54,491 nt of DNA from Pseudomonas fluorescens (GCF_002022275.1 NZ_MSDF01000004.1:1-54491), one strand, 5' to 3'. Counted from the stretch's first letter, positions 25,074 to 33,986 are shown. The notes: generated by a model not told the origin, from the letters alone. Numbers and translations: made by a program.

Positions 25074-25394
25074 ATGAAGATATCCGATGGTTTTGACGCT
25101 CGTCGCTTGCGCCCCAAGGGCCCGAGCAACTGGCGTCTGCGCCTGGTAGCGGGCTTTGCCGCGCTGCTGGCGATTGTAGGTCTGCTGTTGGCCGGCGCTG
25201 GTGGTGCCGGCCTGTTTGGTCACTCGCCGGCCCTTGGCGAGCTGAATGCCAGCCCCGGCGGCTCGGCGATCCTGGCGGTGGTCGGCTTGCTGGTGCTGTG
25301 GTTGGGCGTATGGTTGTGGCGTCGCAGCCGTCGGCGCATGCGCCAGCCGTTGTCGCTGAACATCGCTTCGCACCTGATGAAAAAGCACGACTGA
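25074..25394 (+). CDS. Small two-helix membrane protein
   Basis: A 106-residue protein with two transmembrane helices (about 25-50 and 64-82) joined by a short Gly/Pro-rich loop, and a very basic tail (WRRSRRRMRQ), which places the C-terminus in the cytoplasm. No known domain. A GGAGG lies close before the ATG. Position corresponds to PA1676. Possibly one transcript with the Smr gene 74 bp downstream. Confidence 0.8.
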   Translation: MKISDGFDARRLRPKGPSNWRLRLVAGFAALLAIVGLLLAGAGGAGLFGHSPALGELNASPGGSAILAVVGLLVLWLGVWLWRRSRRRMRQPLSLNIASHLMKKHD

Positions 25395-25468
25395 TGGCGC
25401 CTGGATAGCGTTTCCTGCGCCCTGGCCGCCGCGATTAGGTAAACTGCCCGCCCTTCGCGGAGGCTGAC

Positions 25469-26026
25469 ATGCAAGACGACGATTTTTCCCTGTTCAAAAA
25501 CGAGCTGCGCGGCGTCAAGCCGATCAAGCACGACCGCGCCGACACCGGCAAACCCAAGGCTGACCGGGCGCAGATCGCCAAGTTGCGCCAGGCCGCGACC
25601 GTGCGCACCGATGCCACCACCGTAGATGGCCTGTCGGACCAGTTCGTGATCGACGTCGGCCCCGAAGACGAGCTGATGTGGGCCCGCGATGGCGTGCAGG
25701 AAAGCCAGATGCGCAAGCTCAAGATCGGCCAGATCCCGTTCGAAGGCAGCCTGGACTTGCACGGCATGAACGTGGAAAAAGCCCGCGAAACCCTCTGGGC
25801 CTTCCTCGCCGAAGCCACAAAATTCGAAATCCGCTGCGTGCGCGTCACCCACGGCAAGGCCGTGCGGCTCGATGGCAAGCGCCCGATGATCAAAAGTCAC
25901 GTCAATACCTGGCTGCGCCAGCACGCTCAGGTGCTCGGCTTTACCTCATGCCAGGCCCGCCACGGCGGCGCGGGTGCGGTGTATGTGATGCTCAAGCGCA
26001 CCATGATGGAAGGCCGCGACGAGTAA
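25469..26026 (+). CDS. Smr domain protein
   Basis: A 185-residue protein. A charged N-terminal region (1-90) is followed by a Smr domain (about 95-180) with the signature LDLHGMNVEKA, the VTHGKAVR loop and a C-terminal GAGAVYVML strand. Smr domains are nicking or structure-specific nucleases first seen in MutS2; stand-alone SmrA-type proteins have RNA- or DNA-nicking activity. GGAGG 6 nt before the ATG. Matches PA1675. Confidence 0.9.
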   Translation: MQDDDFSLFKNELRGVKPIKHDRADTGKPKADRAQIAKLRQAATVRTDATTVDGLSDQFVIDVGPEDELMWARDGVQESQMRKLKIGQIPFEGSLDLHGMNVEKARETLWAFLAEATKFEIRCVRVTHGKAVRLDGKRPMIKSHVNTWLRQHAQVLGFTSCQARHGGAGAVYVMLKRTMMEGRDE

Positions 26027-26104
26027 CAAGTGCCATCGTCAGGCTTGCAGCGATGTGCCCGCCACCGTAACCTTGCGCTTTGCGAAAATCCCACAGGTAG
26101 TTTC

Positions 26105-26650
26105 ATGTCCCTGGAACAGAATTACACCGCGATCCTCGGCCAGCTCGGCGAGGATGTCTCCCGCGAGGGCCTGCTCGACACGCCAAAGCGTGCCGCCAAG
26201 GCGATGCAGTACCTTTGCCGCGGTTATGAACAGACGCTCGAAGAAGTCACCAATGGTGCTTTGTTTAGCTCTGATAACAGCGAAATGGTGCTGGTCAAGG
26301 ACATCGAGTTGTACTCGTTGTGCGAACACCACCTGCTGCCGTTTATCGGCAAGGCTCACGTCGCGTATATCCCGAGCGGCAAAGTGCTGGGCCTGTCCAA
26401 GGTCGCCCGTATCGTTGATATGTACGCGCGCCGCCTGCAGATCCAGGAAAACCTCAGCCGCCAGATCGCCGACGCGGTCCAGCAAGTGACCGGCGCCCTG
26501 GGCGTTGCGGTGGTGATTGAGGCCAAGCACATGTGCATGATGATGCGCGGTGTGGAAAAACAGAATTCGTCGATGATCACTTCGGTGATGCTGGGTGAGT
26601 TCCGCGAAAATGCGGCCACCCGTAGCGAGTTCTTGAGCCTGATCAAGTAA
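26105..26650 (+). CDS. folE: GTP cyclohydrolase I
   Basis: A 181-residue type I enzyme that converts GTP to 7,8-dihydroneopterin triphosphate, the first step to folate. Zinc ligands are visible in LCEHHLLPF and in [10 protein letters not shown]; the family motif [16 protein letters not shown] is intact. The frame is open upstream to 26030, but [11 protein letters not shown] is the family start. Position corresponds to PA1674 (folE2 in P. aeruginosa); a further folE copy may exist elsewhere. Ends at a terminator. Confidence 0.96.
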   Translation: MSLEQNYTAILGQLGEDVSREGLLDTPKRAAKAMQYLCRGYEQTLEEVTNGALFSSDNSEMVLVKDIELYSLCEHHLLPFIGKAHVAYIPSGKVLGLSKVARIVDMYARRLQIQENLSRQIADAVQQVTGALGVAVVIEAKHMCMMMRGVEKQNSSMITSVMLGEFRENAATRSEFLSLIK

Positions 26651-26664
26651 ACAGGCCTCGTAGG

Positions 26665-26695
26665 AAAAAGCCGGCGTTCATCGCCGGTTTTTTTT
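26665..26695 (+). terminator. Intrinsic terminator of folE
   Basis: CCGGCG (26671-26676) pairs with CGCCGG across a TTCAT loop, followed by eight T's. Strong. Confidence 0.9.
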
Positions 26696-26752
26696 CGCCT
26701 GCAAAAATCAGGTAAGCTGCGGCCCCTTCTGTATCGGGCAAGAGGTTTCAGC

Positions 26753-27124
26753 ATGTTCGTCAAAGCACTTCGAGTGGGCCTCGGCCACGTCATCATCGCG
26801 GGCGACTTCCTGACCCGTCCGCGCAAAAAACAGCGCCCTGCCGAGCAGCAAGCCCAGGTGAATGCCGCGGCAAAGGAACTGACCCTGTATCAGTTCCACG
26901 CTTGCCCGTTCTGCGTGAAGACCCGCCGCACCCTGCACCGCCTGAATGTGCCGGTGGCGCTGAAGGACGCGAAGAACAACGCGCAGGACCGCCAGACCCT
27001 GCTGGAGCAAGGCGGCAAGATCAAAGTGCCGTGCCTGCGCATTGAAGAGAATGGCCAGACCACCTGGATGTATGGCTCCAAGGTGATCATTGACTACCTG
27101 GACAAGCGGTTTGCAGCGGTCTGA
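26753..27124 (+). CDS. Glutaredoxin-like / GST N-terminal protein
   Basis: A 123-residue protein. A basic, partly hydrophobic N-terminus (1-40) leads into a thioredoxin fold (about 42-121). The redox motif CPFC (residues 51-54) is followed by VPCLR with the cis-proline and by a GS-type glutathione contact (MYGSKVIIDYL). Such proteins reduce disulfides or glutathione mixed disulfides. AGAGG 7 nt before the ATG. The extra 40-residue N-terminus could be a membrane-associated segment. Confidence 0.88.
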   Translation: MFVKALRVGLGHVIIAGDFLTRPRKKQRPAEQQAQVNAAAKELTLYQFHACPFCVKTRRTLHRLNVPVALKDAKNNAQDRQTLLEQGGKIKVPCLRIEENGQTTWMYGSKVIIDYLDKRFAAV

Positions 27125-27142
27125 CAGACGCTGGTGAACCCC

Positions 27143-27232
27143 TGTGGGAGCTGGCTTGCCTGCGATGGCGGTGTATCAGTTGCAGAAATGCAAGCTGGCC
27201 CACCGCTATCGCAGGCAAGCCAGCTCCCACAT
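27143..27232. repeat. REPIN (GAGCTGGCTTGCCTGC type)
   Basis: Inverted REP pair around about 45 bases. Its right edge touches the stop codon of the AtuA C-terminal-type gene, a common position for REPs after gene ends. Confidence 0.92.
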
Positions 27233-27553
27233 TCAGTTTTGTATTTCCAGTTCCAGATCCAGTAACGCCGAACCCAGGCACTTGCCGTGGGCATCCAGCG
27301 CCAGTGAACGCGTCACTCCGCCACGCAAGATCCCCGGCAGCACGAAGTTCAGCGCCTGCACATTCGGCAACTCATAACGCCGCACCGGTGCCGCGCCGGG
27401 GTCCAGCAAGCCGCTGAAAAACTCGGCCACGCGCTCCGCCGTGAGCTGCTCACACAACAGCGGATAATCCTCAGTGCGATAGGCAATGATCGAAATGTTT
27501 GACGTATCGCCCTTATCCCCGGTGCGGGAATGGGCCAGTGTGTGCAGTTTCAT
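27233..27553 (-). CDS. AtuA C-terminal (ferredoxin-like) domain protein
   Basis: A 106-residue protein equal to the small C-terminal domain that ends AtuA-type proteins (HSRTGDKGDTSNISIIAY signature). Here it is a separate gene whose start overlaps the stop of the large AtuA-like gene by 4 bases (ATGA). The two halves almost certainly form one complex. Function unknown; AtuA is needed for growth on acyclic terpenes in P. aeruginosa, but the rest of the atu pathway is not nearby. Confidence 0.85.
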   Translation of the reverse strand: MKLHTLAHSRTGDKGDTSNISIIAYRTEDYPLLCEQLTAERVAEFFSGLLDPGAAPVRRYELPNVQALNFVLPGILRGGVTRSLALDAHGKCLGSALLDLELEIQN

Positions 27554-28875
27554 GCTTCGATCCTCGGGTTGACAGAACCACGCGGCAGCAGCAACGACGC
27601 CACCGCCACCACCTGACGCACGCTTTTGCTGGCACCGCCGCCGCCCGACGGACCATTGGTATAGAGGGTTTCCACCTCATTACCGACCCGCACCGCCTCG
27701 CTGCGTTCTTCACAACGCGCCGCCACGCGCAAGCGCACTTCCCACGGTTCAACACTGCTGCGCGGGCCATGCAGCGAATCCATGCCGATCAACTCCGCAC
27801 GCACGTCCTGCATCTTCACACCCATCAATTCCAGGCGTTTGAGGACGACGTCCCGCGCCAACCGTGCCCGTGCGACAGCGCCAGGGCCGCCGTAGGACAT
27901 TTGCCCCTCGCCGATCCAACCGTCCAAAAATCCGACGCTGACCTTCAACTGCTCGGGTCGTGCACGGCCGTCTGCACCGCCAGCGCGAACGCGATCAACG
28001 CCCTCCTCCACAAACCCCACGTGGGAAAAGTCTGCCGTCACGTCCGGCGTGAGATACGCCGCCGGGTCATGCACTTCGTAGATCAACTGTTCGGTGCACG
28101 TGGCGCGGCTGACCCGCCCGCCCGAGCCCAATACCTTGGTAATCAAGGCCTCGCCATCAGCATTGATCTCGGCCAGTGGAAAACCCAGCCGCGCCAGGTC
28201 ATCCACATCCTTGAACCCCGGATCGGCAAAATAACCACCACTGACCTGCCCCGCGCACTCGAGCAAATGCCCCACCAGCGTGCCGCGCCCCAGGCGCTGC
28301 CAATCGTCCGCCGCCCAGCCGAATTCAAACATTTGCGGCGCCAGAAACAGCGACGGGTCAGCCACGCGCCCGGTGATCACCACATCGGCGTCAGCGTGCA
28401 GGGCCTCTAGAATCCCGTCGACGCCCAGGTAGGCATTCGCGGAAATCAGCCGGTCGCCCAGGGAGGCCAGGGTTTGGCCGTTATCCAGCACCTGCTCGGG
28501 TTGCAGCACCGCCAACACGTCATCACCCACCACGGCCACGACCTTCAGATTCAAACCCAATTCAGCCGCTATCCGGCGCACCTCAATGGCCGCCGACACC
28601 GGATTGGCCGCGCCCATATTGGTGATCACCCGCAAACGACGACGGCCAGCGTGCACGCCAACAAACGGCAACACCCGCTGCATACGCTCACTCAGCAATG
28701 GGTCATAACCGCCCTGCGGATCACTGATACGCGCCTGTTGCGCCAGGGCGATGGTGCGTTCGGCCAGGCATTCGAATACCAGGTAATCCAAATCGCCCTG
28801 CTCGGCCAATTCCACGGCAGGTTCGATACGGTCGCCGGAATAGCCGGCGCCGGAACCGATGCGCAAGGTTTTCAT
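27550..28875 (-). CDS. AtuA-like protein (DUF1446)
   Basis: A 441-residue soluble protein of the DUF1446/AtuA N-terminal family (LRIGSGAGYSGDRIEPAVEL, DYLVFECLAERTI, DVVITGRVADPSLFLAP). Its biochemical activity is unknown. It starts 1 base after the CitMHS stop and overlaps the small AtuA-C gene, so transporter, AtuA-N and AtuA-C are one operon. With a CitMHS importer and a divergent LysR gene, this looks like a small catabolic unit for an organic acid; terpene use is less likely without atuB-H. Confidence 0.88.
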   Translation of the reverse strand: MKTLRIGSGAGYSGDRIEPAVELAEQGDLDYLVFECLAERTIALAQQARISDPQGGYDPLLSERMQRVLPFVGVHAGRRRLRVITNMGAANPVSAAIEVRRIAAELGLNLKVVAVVGDDVLAVLQPEQVLDNGQTLASLGDRLISANAYLGVDGILEALHADADVVITGRVADPSLFLAPQMFEFGWAADDWQRLGRGTLVGHLLECAGQVSGGYFADPGFKDVDDLARLGFPLAEINADGEALITKVLGSGGRVSRATCTEQLIYEVHDPAAYLTPDVTADFSHVGFVEEGVDRVRAGGADGRARPEQLKVSVGFLDGWIGEGQMSYGGPGAVARARLARDVVLKRLELMGVKMQDVRAELIGMDSLHGPRSSVEPWEVRLRVAARCEERSEAVRVGNEVETLYTNGPSGGGGASKSVRQVVAVASLLLPRGSVNPRIEA

Positions 28876-28876
28876 C

Positions 28877-30169
28877 TCAAAACACTCCCAGGAGCAACGC
28901 GGTCAGGGTCATCAACACCGACGCGGCGAATAGAAAAGGGATGGTGAAGCGCTGGTGGTCGGCCAGTTCGACCTTGCACAGGCCCACCAACAGGAAGGTC
29001 GCGGGGGTCAGCGGGCTGACCGGGAAGCCGGTGGTGTGCACGCCCAGCAAGGAGGCCTGGGCCACTTGCAGCGGGTCGACGCCCAGCGCCTTGCCGACTT
29101 CGGCAATCACCGGCATTACGCCGAAATAGTAGGAATCGGGGTCAAACAGCAGGCTCAGCGGCATGGAAATAAAGCCCACCACCGCCGTGATCAGCTTGCC
29201 GTGCCCGGCAGGAATCTGCGCCACCGCCACTTCGGCCATGGCCTTGAGCATGCCGGTGCCTTGCATGATGCCGGTGAACACCCCGGCGGCGAGCAGGATG
29301 CTGGCCATGGTGAGGGCAGTTTTTGCGTGGGCATCGATGCGTGCGCGCTGGGCGTCGACGTTCGGGTAGTTGATGCACAACGCCACCACGGTGCCGAGCA
29401 TGAACATCACCACCGGGTCGACCCAGCCGGCGATCATCACCACCATGACCACTACGGTGAGCAGCAGGTTGATCCAGAACAACCGGGGGCGACGCAGCGC
29501 CAGGTCATCGTCGCTGAGCACGCGTTGCGGCACCGCATCCACAGTGGAACCGGCGCCGAGGCCCAGGCGTTTTTCTTCGCGATGGCCCAGCCACCAGGCG
29601 CAGGCGAATACAAAGGCCAGGCCGACGATCTGCACCGGGATCAGCGGCTGGAACAAATCCGCCACGGGCACATGCAACGCCGCCGATGAACGCAGCACCG
29701 GGCCGGTCCACGGCAGGAAGTTGACCCCGGCGGCCATGGCGCACACACAGGCGAGAATGCGTTTATCGATGCCCAGCCGCGTATACAGCGGCAACATCGC
29801 CGGCACCGTCACCAGGAAGGTCACCGCACCGGAACCGTCCAGGTGCACCAGCAGCGCCAGGGTCGCGGTGCCGACGACAATCCGTGTAGGACGCGTGCCA
29901 ACGGTGCGCAGGATGCGGTCGATGATCGGGTCGAGCATGCCGGCGTCGGTCATGATCCCGAAAAACAGGATCGCGAACACAAACATGCCCACCACGGGGG
30001 CGACGTTCTTGATACCGGTAATGATGAAGGCACTGGTTTGCAGGCCGAAACCGCCAAGCAATGCGGCAATGATCGGCAATGCAATCAGGGCCACCAGCGG
30101 CGACAGGCGTTTGCTCATGACGGCAGCGAGCAGGCACAGGATGGTGATGACACCCAGGGTAGCGAGCAT
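28877..30169 (-). CDS. CitMHS-type organic acid transporter
   Basis: A 430-residue inner-membrane protein with about 11-12 helices, of the citrate-metal:proton symporter (CitMHS) / ArsB-NhaD fold. Motifs include HLDGSGAVTFLVTVPAML, NFLPWTGP and FDPDSYYFGVMPV. Family members import metal-citrate or related tricarboxylates. TGGAG lies before the ATG. First gene of the AtuA-like operon and divergent from a LysR regulator, which probably senses the transported acid. Confidence 0.9.
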   Translation of the reverse strand: MLATLGVITILCLLAAVMSKRLSPLVALIALPIIAALLGGFGLQTSAFIITGIKNVAPVVGMFVFAILFFGIMTDAGMLDPIIDRILRTVGTRPTRIVVGTATLALLVHLDGSGAVTFLVTVPAMLPLYTRLGIDKRILACVCAMAAGVNFLPWTGPVLRSSAALHVPVADLFQPLIPVQIVGLAFVFACAWWLGHREEKRLGLGAGSTVDAVPQRVLSDDDLALRRPRLFWINLLLTVVVMVVMIAGWVDPVVMFMLGTVVALCINYPNVDAQRARIDAHAKTALTMASILLAAGVFTGIMQGTGMLKAMAEVAVAQIPAGHGKLITAVVGFISMPLSLLFDPDSYYFGVMPVIAEVGKALGVDPLQVAQASLLGVHTTGFPVSPLTPATFLLVGLCKVELADHQRFTIPFLFAASVLMTLTALLLGVF

Positions 30170-30280
30170 GGGTTACTCCAGAGCGGCCTTTGTGGCCGGT
30201 TATTGTTTTCCCTGGAGTATTGGAAGCGGGGTAGTCTTTGTAAATTGGAATATTCAGCCGATCACGTTCGGAAAAACAAA

Positions 30281-31177
30281 ATGAAGAACAGTATCCAACA
30301 CATTCAGGCGTTCCTTGCGGTGGCCCGTACCGGCAGCTTCACAAAGGCCGCCAACGAATTGCATCTGTCACCCTCGGCGCTCACCGTGCAGGTGCAGCAA
30401 CTGGAAGACTGGCTCGGTGTCGCCCTGCTCGACCGCAGCCCGCGCCACGTCAGCATCACCGCCGCCGGCCAGGACGCGCGCGGCCCGATGGAAAAACTGC
30501 TGCTGGACCTGGACAACATCGTCACCGGGTCCCGCGACCTTGCCGCGTTGCGCCGGGGGGTTGTCACTATCGCCGCGCTGCCTTCGGTGTGTGCCGGCGC
30601 CCTGCCCCCGGCCTTGCGCCTGTTTCGCGAACGCTTTGCCGGGATCGAAGTGCGCCTGCATGATCTCGTTGCCCACCGTATTCATGCCCAGGTGCGTTCG
30701 GGTGAAGTGGATTTCGGCATCGGCGTGCGCGCGCGGTTAAGCCACGGCCTGGAATTTGTGCCGGTGCTGAATGACCGGCTGTGCGCCTTCGTGCCGCAGG
30801 ACCATCCCCTCACCCGTCATCGTCAGTTGACCCTGGAACAACTGGCCGACCAGCCGATCATCCTCACCGGGCGCGACAGCAGTGTGCGTGAGCAGGTGGA
30901 TGCGTTGTTTGATGAGACACGGCTGACGATGAACGCGGGCATGGAGGCGAACTACATGTCGACGGTGCTGGCGTTGGTGCGCCAGGGGCTGGGGATCAGT
31001 GTGCTGCCGGAGTCGGCGGCGGACAGTTTGGAGGGGTTGGTGCGGATCACCATTGATCATCCCGGGGTCAACCGCGAGATCGGGTTGATCAGTCGTAGTG
31101 TGGTCGGCTTGAGCCCCGCGGCGCAGCGCTGTTTCGATATGCTCAGTGAGGAACTATCTGACACAACACCGAGCTAA
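30281..31177 (+). CDS. LysR family transcriptional regulator
   Basis: A 298-residue LTTR; HTH at about residues 3-60 (GSFTKAANELHLSPSALTVQV), effector domain from about 90. The frame is open far upstream, but MKNSIQHIQAFLAV is the family start and GGA precedes it. Divergent from the CitMHS-AtuA operon. The 111-bp gap contains ATTGGAA twice, 26 bases apart, which may be operator half-sites. Confidence 0.93.
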   Translation: MKNSIQHIQAFLAVARTGSFTKAANELHLSPSALTVQVQQLEDWLGVALLDRSPRHVSITAAGQDARGPMEKLLLDLDNIVTGSRDLAALRRGVVTIAALPSVCAGALPPALRLFRERFAGIEVRLHDLVAHRIHAQVRSGEVDFGIGVRARLSHGLEFVPVLNDRLCAFVPQDHPLTRHRQLTLEQLADQPIILTGRDSSVREQVDALFDETRLTMNAGMEANYMSTVLALVRQGLGISVLPESAADSLEGLVRITIDHPGVNREIGLISRSVVGLSPAAQRCFDMLSEELSDTTPS

Positions 31178-31178
31178 A

Positions 31179-31269
31179 ATGTGGGAGCGGGCTTGCTCGC
31201 GAAAGCGGTGTGCCAGTCACCACATCTGATACTGACACACCGCTTTCGCGAGCAAGCCCGCTCCCACAT
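31179..31269. repeat. REPIN (GAGCGGGCTTGCTCGC type)
   Basis: Inverted REP pair with an extended stem (GCGAAAGCGGTGT and its complement pair inside it). It starts one base after the LysR stop codon and separates two convergent genes. Confidence 0.92.
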
Positions 31270-31284
31270 TTTTGAACCGAGTTA

Positions 31285-31887
31285 TCAGTCCAGCATCGGT
31301 ACATGCTTCGGATGGCTGGCCACTCGCGCCAGCCACGCCTGCACAGCCGGATACGGCGCCAGATCAAACCCACCCTCATGCGCCACATGCGTGTAGGCAT
31401 ACAACGCAATATCCGCAATCGAATACTGCTCACCCACCAGGTACGGCGTGGCTTGCAGCTGCTTCTCCATCACCTTCAGCGCCTTGTAACCGCGCTTGTG
31501 GGTGGTTTTGTATTCCTCCAGGCGATCTTCGGGCATGTTCAGGTAAAACTGGATAAACCGCGCCACGGCGATGTACGGCTCGTGGCTGTACTGCTCGAAA
31601 AACTGCCATTGCAGCACTTGGGTGCGCAGGCGCGGTTCGCTCGGCAAGAACTCGCTGCCGTCGGCGAGGAAGTTGAGAATCGCATTGGACTCCCACAAGC
31701 AGGTGCCGTCTTCCAGTTCCAGTACCGGGATCTTGCCGTTGGGGTTCTTGGCCAGGAACTCGGCGGTCTGGGTGTCGCCATTGAGGATGTCGACATCGAT
31801 CCATTGATACGGGATGCCCAACAGGTTGAGCATCAATTTGACCTTGTAGCAGTTGCCCGACTTGTAATCGCCATAAACCTTGTACAT
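31285..31887 (-). CDS. Glutathione S-transferase
   Basis: A 200-residue cytosolic GST: thioredoxin-like N-terminal domain (1-78; YGDYKSGNCYKVKL, GKIPVLELEDG, LWESNAI for glutathione binding) and an all-helical C-terminal domain (88-195, SIADIALYAYTHVA). GGGGAG precedes the ATG at 31887. It starts 10 bp after the aminotransferase stop, so both are one operon under the MarR gene opposite. Substrate unknown; detoxification is the usual role. Confidence 0.93.
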   Translation of the reverse strand: MYKVYGDYKSGNCYKVKLMLNLLGIPYQWIDVDILNGDTQTAEFLAKNPNGKIPVLELEDGTCLWESNAILNFLADGSEFLPSEPRLRTQVLQWQFFEQYSHEPYIAVARFIQFYLNMPEDRLEEYKTTHKRGYKALKVMEKQLQATPYLVGEQYSIADIALYAYTHVAHEGGFDLAPYPAVQAWLARVASHPKHVPMLD

Positions 31888-31897
31888 GAGGCTCCCC

Positions 31898-33064
31898 TTA
31901 TGCCGCTTGCGCGAGCTGTGCTTGACGGACCACCGCGGCCAGGCGTTTGAGACCTTCGTCCAAACGGGCCGGGTCGATGTGACTGAAATTGAGCCGCAAC
32001 GAACCCAGGTGCCGGTCCGGCTCGGAAAAGAACGGTTCACCGGGCATGAACGCGACGTTCTGGTCGAGCGCGGGTGCCAACAAGGTGCGGGTGTCGAGCG
32101 GCTGTTTCAAGGTCAGCCAGAAGAATAATCCGCCCTGCGGGGTTTGCCAGTCGGCCAGATCCGCAAAATGACGCTCCAGCGCTGACTGAAACGCGTCGCG
32201 GCGCTCGCGGTAGAAACTGCGCAGTTCCACCAGATGCTTCTGATACGTGTCGGTGCCGATCCACTGCATGGCTTGCCATTGGCCCACTCGGTTGGTGTGC
32301 AGGTCGGCCGATTGCTTGAGCTTGAGCAAGTGCGGGAACAGATCGGGGCTGGCGATCAGGTAGCCGACGCGCAGGCCCGGCAACAGGGTTTTGGAGACCG
32401 TGCCGGTGTAGATCCAGCTGGCTTTTTTCAGGCGCCCGGCAATCGGCTGCGCGCTGCCGCCGTCGAAGGTCAGCTCGCGGTAGGGTTCGTCTTCGATCAA
32501 CGTCACGCCGAACTCGTCGAGCAAGGCGGCGACTGCTGCGCGCTTGGCCTCGCTGTAGCGCACAGCCGACGGGTTCTGGAAGGTCGGGATCAGGTAGATG
32601 AACGCGGGATGATGGCGTTCAAGGCTGGCGCGCAGCGCGGCCAGGTTCGGGCCGTCGGCTTCCAGCTGCACGGTGAGGCAGTCGGCACCAAACAGCTGGA
32701 AAATCTGTAACGCCGCCAGGTAGGTCGGGCCTTCCAGCAAAATTTGCGTGCCTTTGTCGATATACAGCTTGGCCGCCAGGTCGAGGGTTTGCTGCGAGCC
32801 GCTGACCACCAGCACCTGGCTGGCCTCGCACGGCACACCTAATGCCCGCGCTTCGGCGGCAAGCAATTCACGCAACTGCGGTTCGCCCTCGCTCATGCCG
32901 TATTGCCCGATGTTCAGCGGCATGCCGTCCCAGTTCAGCGCGGGCAACATGGCTTCGGCGGGCAGGCCACCGGCGAACGACATCATTTCCGGGCGCTGGG
33001 CCGCCGCGAGGATTTCACGGATCAAAGAGCTTTTGAGGCGCGTAACACGTTCAGAGAAGGCCAT
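31898..33064 (-). CDS. PLP-dependent aminotransferase (LysN/AadAT-like)
   Basis: A 388-residue fold-type I aminotransferase of the MocR-like/2-aminoadipate branch without an HTH domain: MSFAGGLPAE, YLIPTFQNPSAV, EDEPYRELTF, and the PLP Lys in TGTVSKTLLPGLRVGY. The frame opens to 33388, but MAFSERVTRLKSSLIREIL is the family N-terminus. Such enzymes act on 2-aminoadipate, aromatic or branched amino acids. Paired with a GST and divergent from a MarR regulator. Confidence 0.92.
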   Translation of the reverse strand: MAFSERVTRLKSSLIREILAAAQRPEMMSFAGGLPAEAMLPALNWDGMPLNIGQYGMSEGEPQLRELLAAEARALGVPCEASQVLVVSGSQQTLDLAAKLYIDKGTQILLEGPTYLAALQIFQLFGADCLTVQLEADGPNLAALRASLERHHPAFIYLIPTFQNPSAVRYSEAKRAAVAALLDEFGVTLIEDEPYRELTFDGGSAQPIAGRLKKASWIYTGTVSKTLLPGLRVGYLIASPDLFPHLLKLKQSADLHTNRVGQWQAMQWIGTDTYQKHLVELRSFYRERRDAFQSALERHFADLADWQTPQGGLFFWLTLKQPLDTRTLLAPALDQNVAFMPGEPFFSEPDRHLGSLRLNFSHIDPARLDEGLKRLAAVVRQAQLAQAA

Positions 33065-33097
33065 AAGGTCACCGGTAGCGAAGCCTGTGGGAAATAC

Positions 33098-33112
33098 GTC
33101 AAACTGGTTGAC
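33098..33112. promoter_or_regulatory. Candidate MarR operator
   Basis: GTCAA-N5-TTGAC is a perfect 5-base inverted repeat with a 5-base spacer in the 81-bp gap between the aminotransferase and the MarR gene. Its place and size fit a MarR-type dimer site that would control both directions. Assigned from position and symmetry only. Confidence 0.45.
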
Positions 33113-33145
33113 CGAAATTACGACGACTTCAGTGGATACGTCAAT

Positions 33146-33577
33146 ATGCTTGACCTTAAAAACCCAGCCCATCAGCAAGAAGCCATGGAAGCGTTCTTCT
33201 TCGGCTACCAGGCATTCACTGCCAAGGCCGACGAAATGCTCGAGCGCCGGGGCCTGAGCCGTGTGCACCAGCGCATCGTGTTTTTTATCGCGCGCTACCC
33301 CACCCTGAGCGTGAAAGAGCTGCTGGAACTGCTCGGCGTGAGCAAGCAAGCGCTGAATATGCCGTTGCGCCAATTGCAGGAAATGCACTTGGTCAACAGC
33401 GTCGCGTCCGAGACCGACAAGCGCAAACGCCTGTTGGAACTGAGCGACGAAGGCCTGCGTTTCGAGCAGTCACTGCGCCGTGAACAGGTGAAATTGTTAC
33501 AGCGCGCCTTCGCAGACGCCGGGGAAGAGGCCGTGGCGGGATGGCTGGCGGTGAATCAGGCACTCGCCAATCCGTGA
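33146..33577 (+). CDS. MarR family transcriptional regulator
   Basis: A 143-residue winged-helix regulator: RVHQRIVFFIARYPTLSVKEL and LLGVSKQALNMPLRQL form the HTH, and ETDKRKRLLELSDEG forms the wing. The ATG at 33146 gives the family N-terminus, though the ribosome site is weak. It probably represses itself and the divergent aminotransferase-GST operon until a small aromatic or amino-acid-like ligand binds (inference). Confidence 0.9.
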   Translation: MLDLKNPAHQQEAMEAFFFGYQAFTAKADEMLERRGLSRVHQRIVFFIARYPTLSVKELLELLGVSKQALNMPLRQLQEMHLVNSVASETDKRKRLLELSDEGLRFEQSLRREQVKLLQRAFADAGEEAVAGWLAVNQALANP

Positions 33578-33592
33578 TTGTTGCAATGCTCG

Positions 33593-33785
33593 CTGTTGTG
33601 GCAAGGGCCTGCTATGGCAAAAGGGCTTGTTGTGGCGAGCGGGCTTGCTGTGGTGAGCGGGCTTGCCCCGCGTTGGGCTGCGAAGCGGCCCCAAAACCTG
33701 CCACCGAGTTTTTACTGAAAGAATGGAGTGCCTGGATCAGGGCCGCTTCGCGCCCCAACGCGGGGCAAGCCCGCTCGCCACAAAA
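33593..33785. repeat. Compound REP-like inverted repeats
   Basis: Several degenerate REP units (GAGCGGGCTTGC, TGGCAAGGGCCTGC) run to 33694 and face a longer complementary arm at 33739-33785 (CCGCTTCGCGCCCCAACGCG onward). The left arm CCGCGTTGGGCTGCGAAGCGG makes the outer pairing imperfect. The 409-bp gap 33578-33986 otherwise holds only the palindromic operator and an AT-rich leader. Confidence 0.75.
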
Positions 33786-33846
33786 GCCTCCTGCATTAGC
33801 CTTTCATCTCTTGCCGCCCACTAAATCGAAAACATTATTTGCTTTA

Positions 33847-33858
33847 TTTGTATACAAA
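33847..33858. promoter_or_regulatory. TTTGTATACAAA palindrome before purine permease
   Basis: A perfect 12-base palindrome in AT-rich DNA, 128 bases before the permease start. The same core TTGTATACAA occurs at 42014-42023 and, with one changed pair, at 41819-41828 between uraH and puuE. It is a likely shared operator of the purine genes; a GntR-type factor fits the symmetry (inference). Confidence 0.6.
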
Positions 33859-33986
33859 AGCATAATCCACTGCGTGCGAGTTCCTGACCTATTGGTCAAC
33901 AAAACCCGCCAGTACCTCAAAGCGCTGTTGCCCACACCTGTGACCGGCGCTGGAAATAACAATAAAACTCTTGAGGAGTACTCGCT

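Noticed and set aside
3899..33785. Possible CRISPR array from repeated GTGGGAG...CTCCCAC units
   Set aside because: The units are inverted pairs at isolated sites, not direct repeats with regular spacers, and no cas gene is present.
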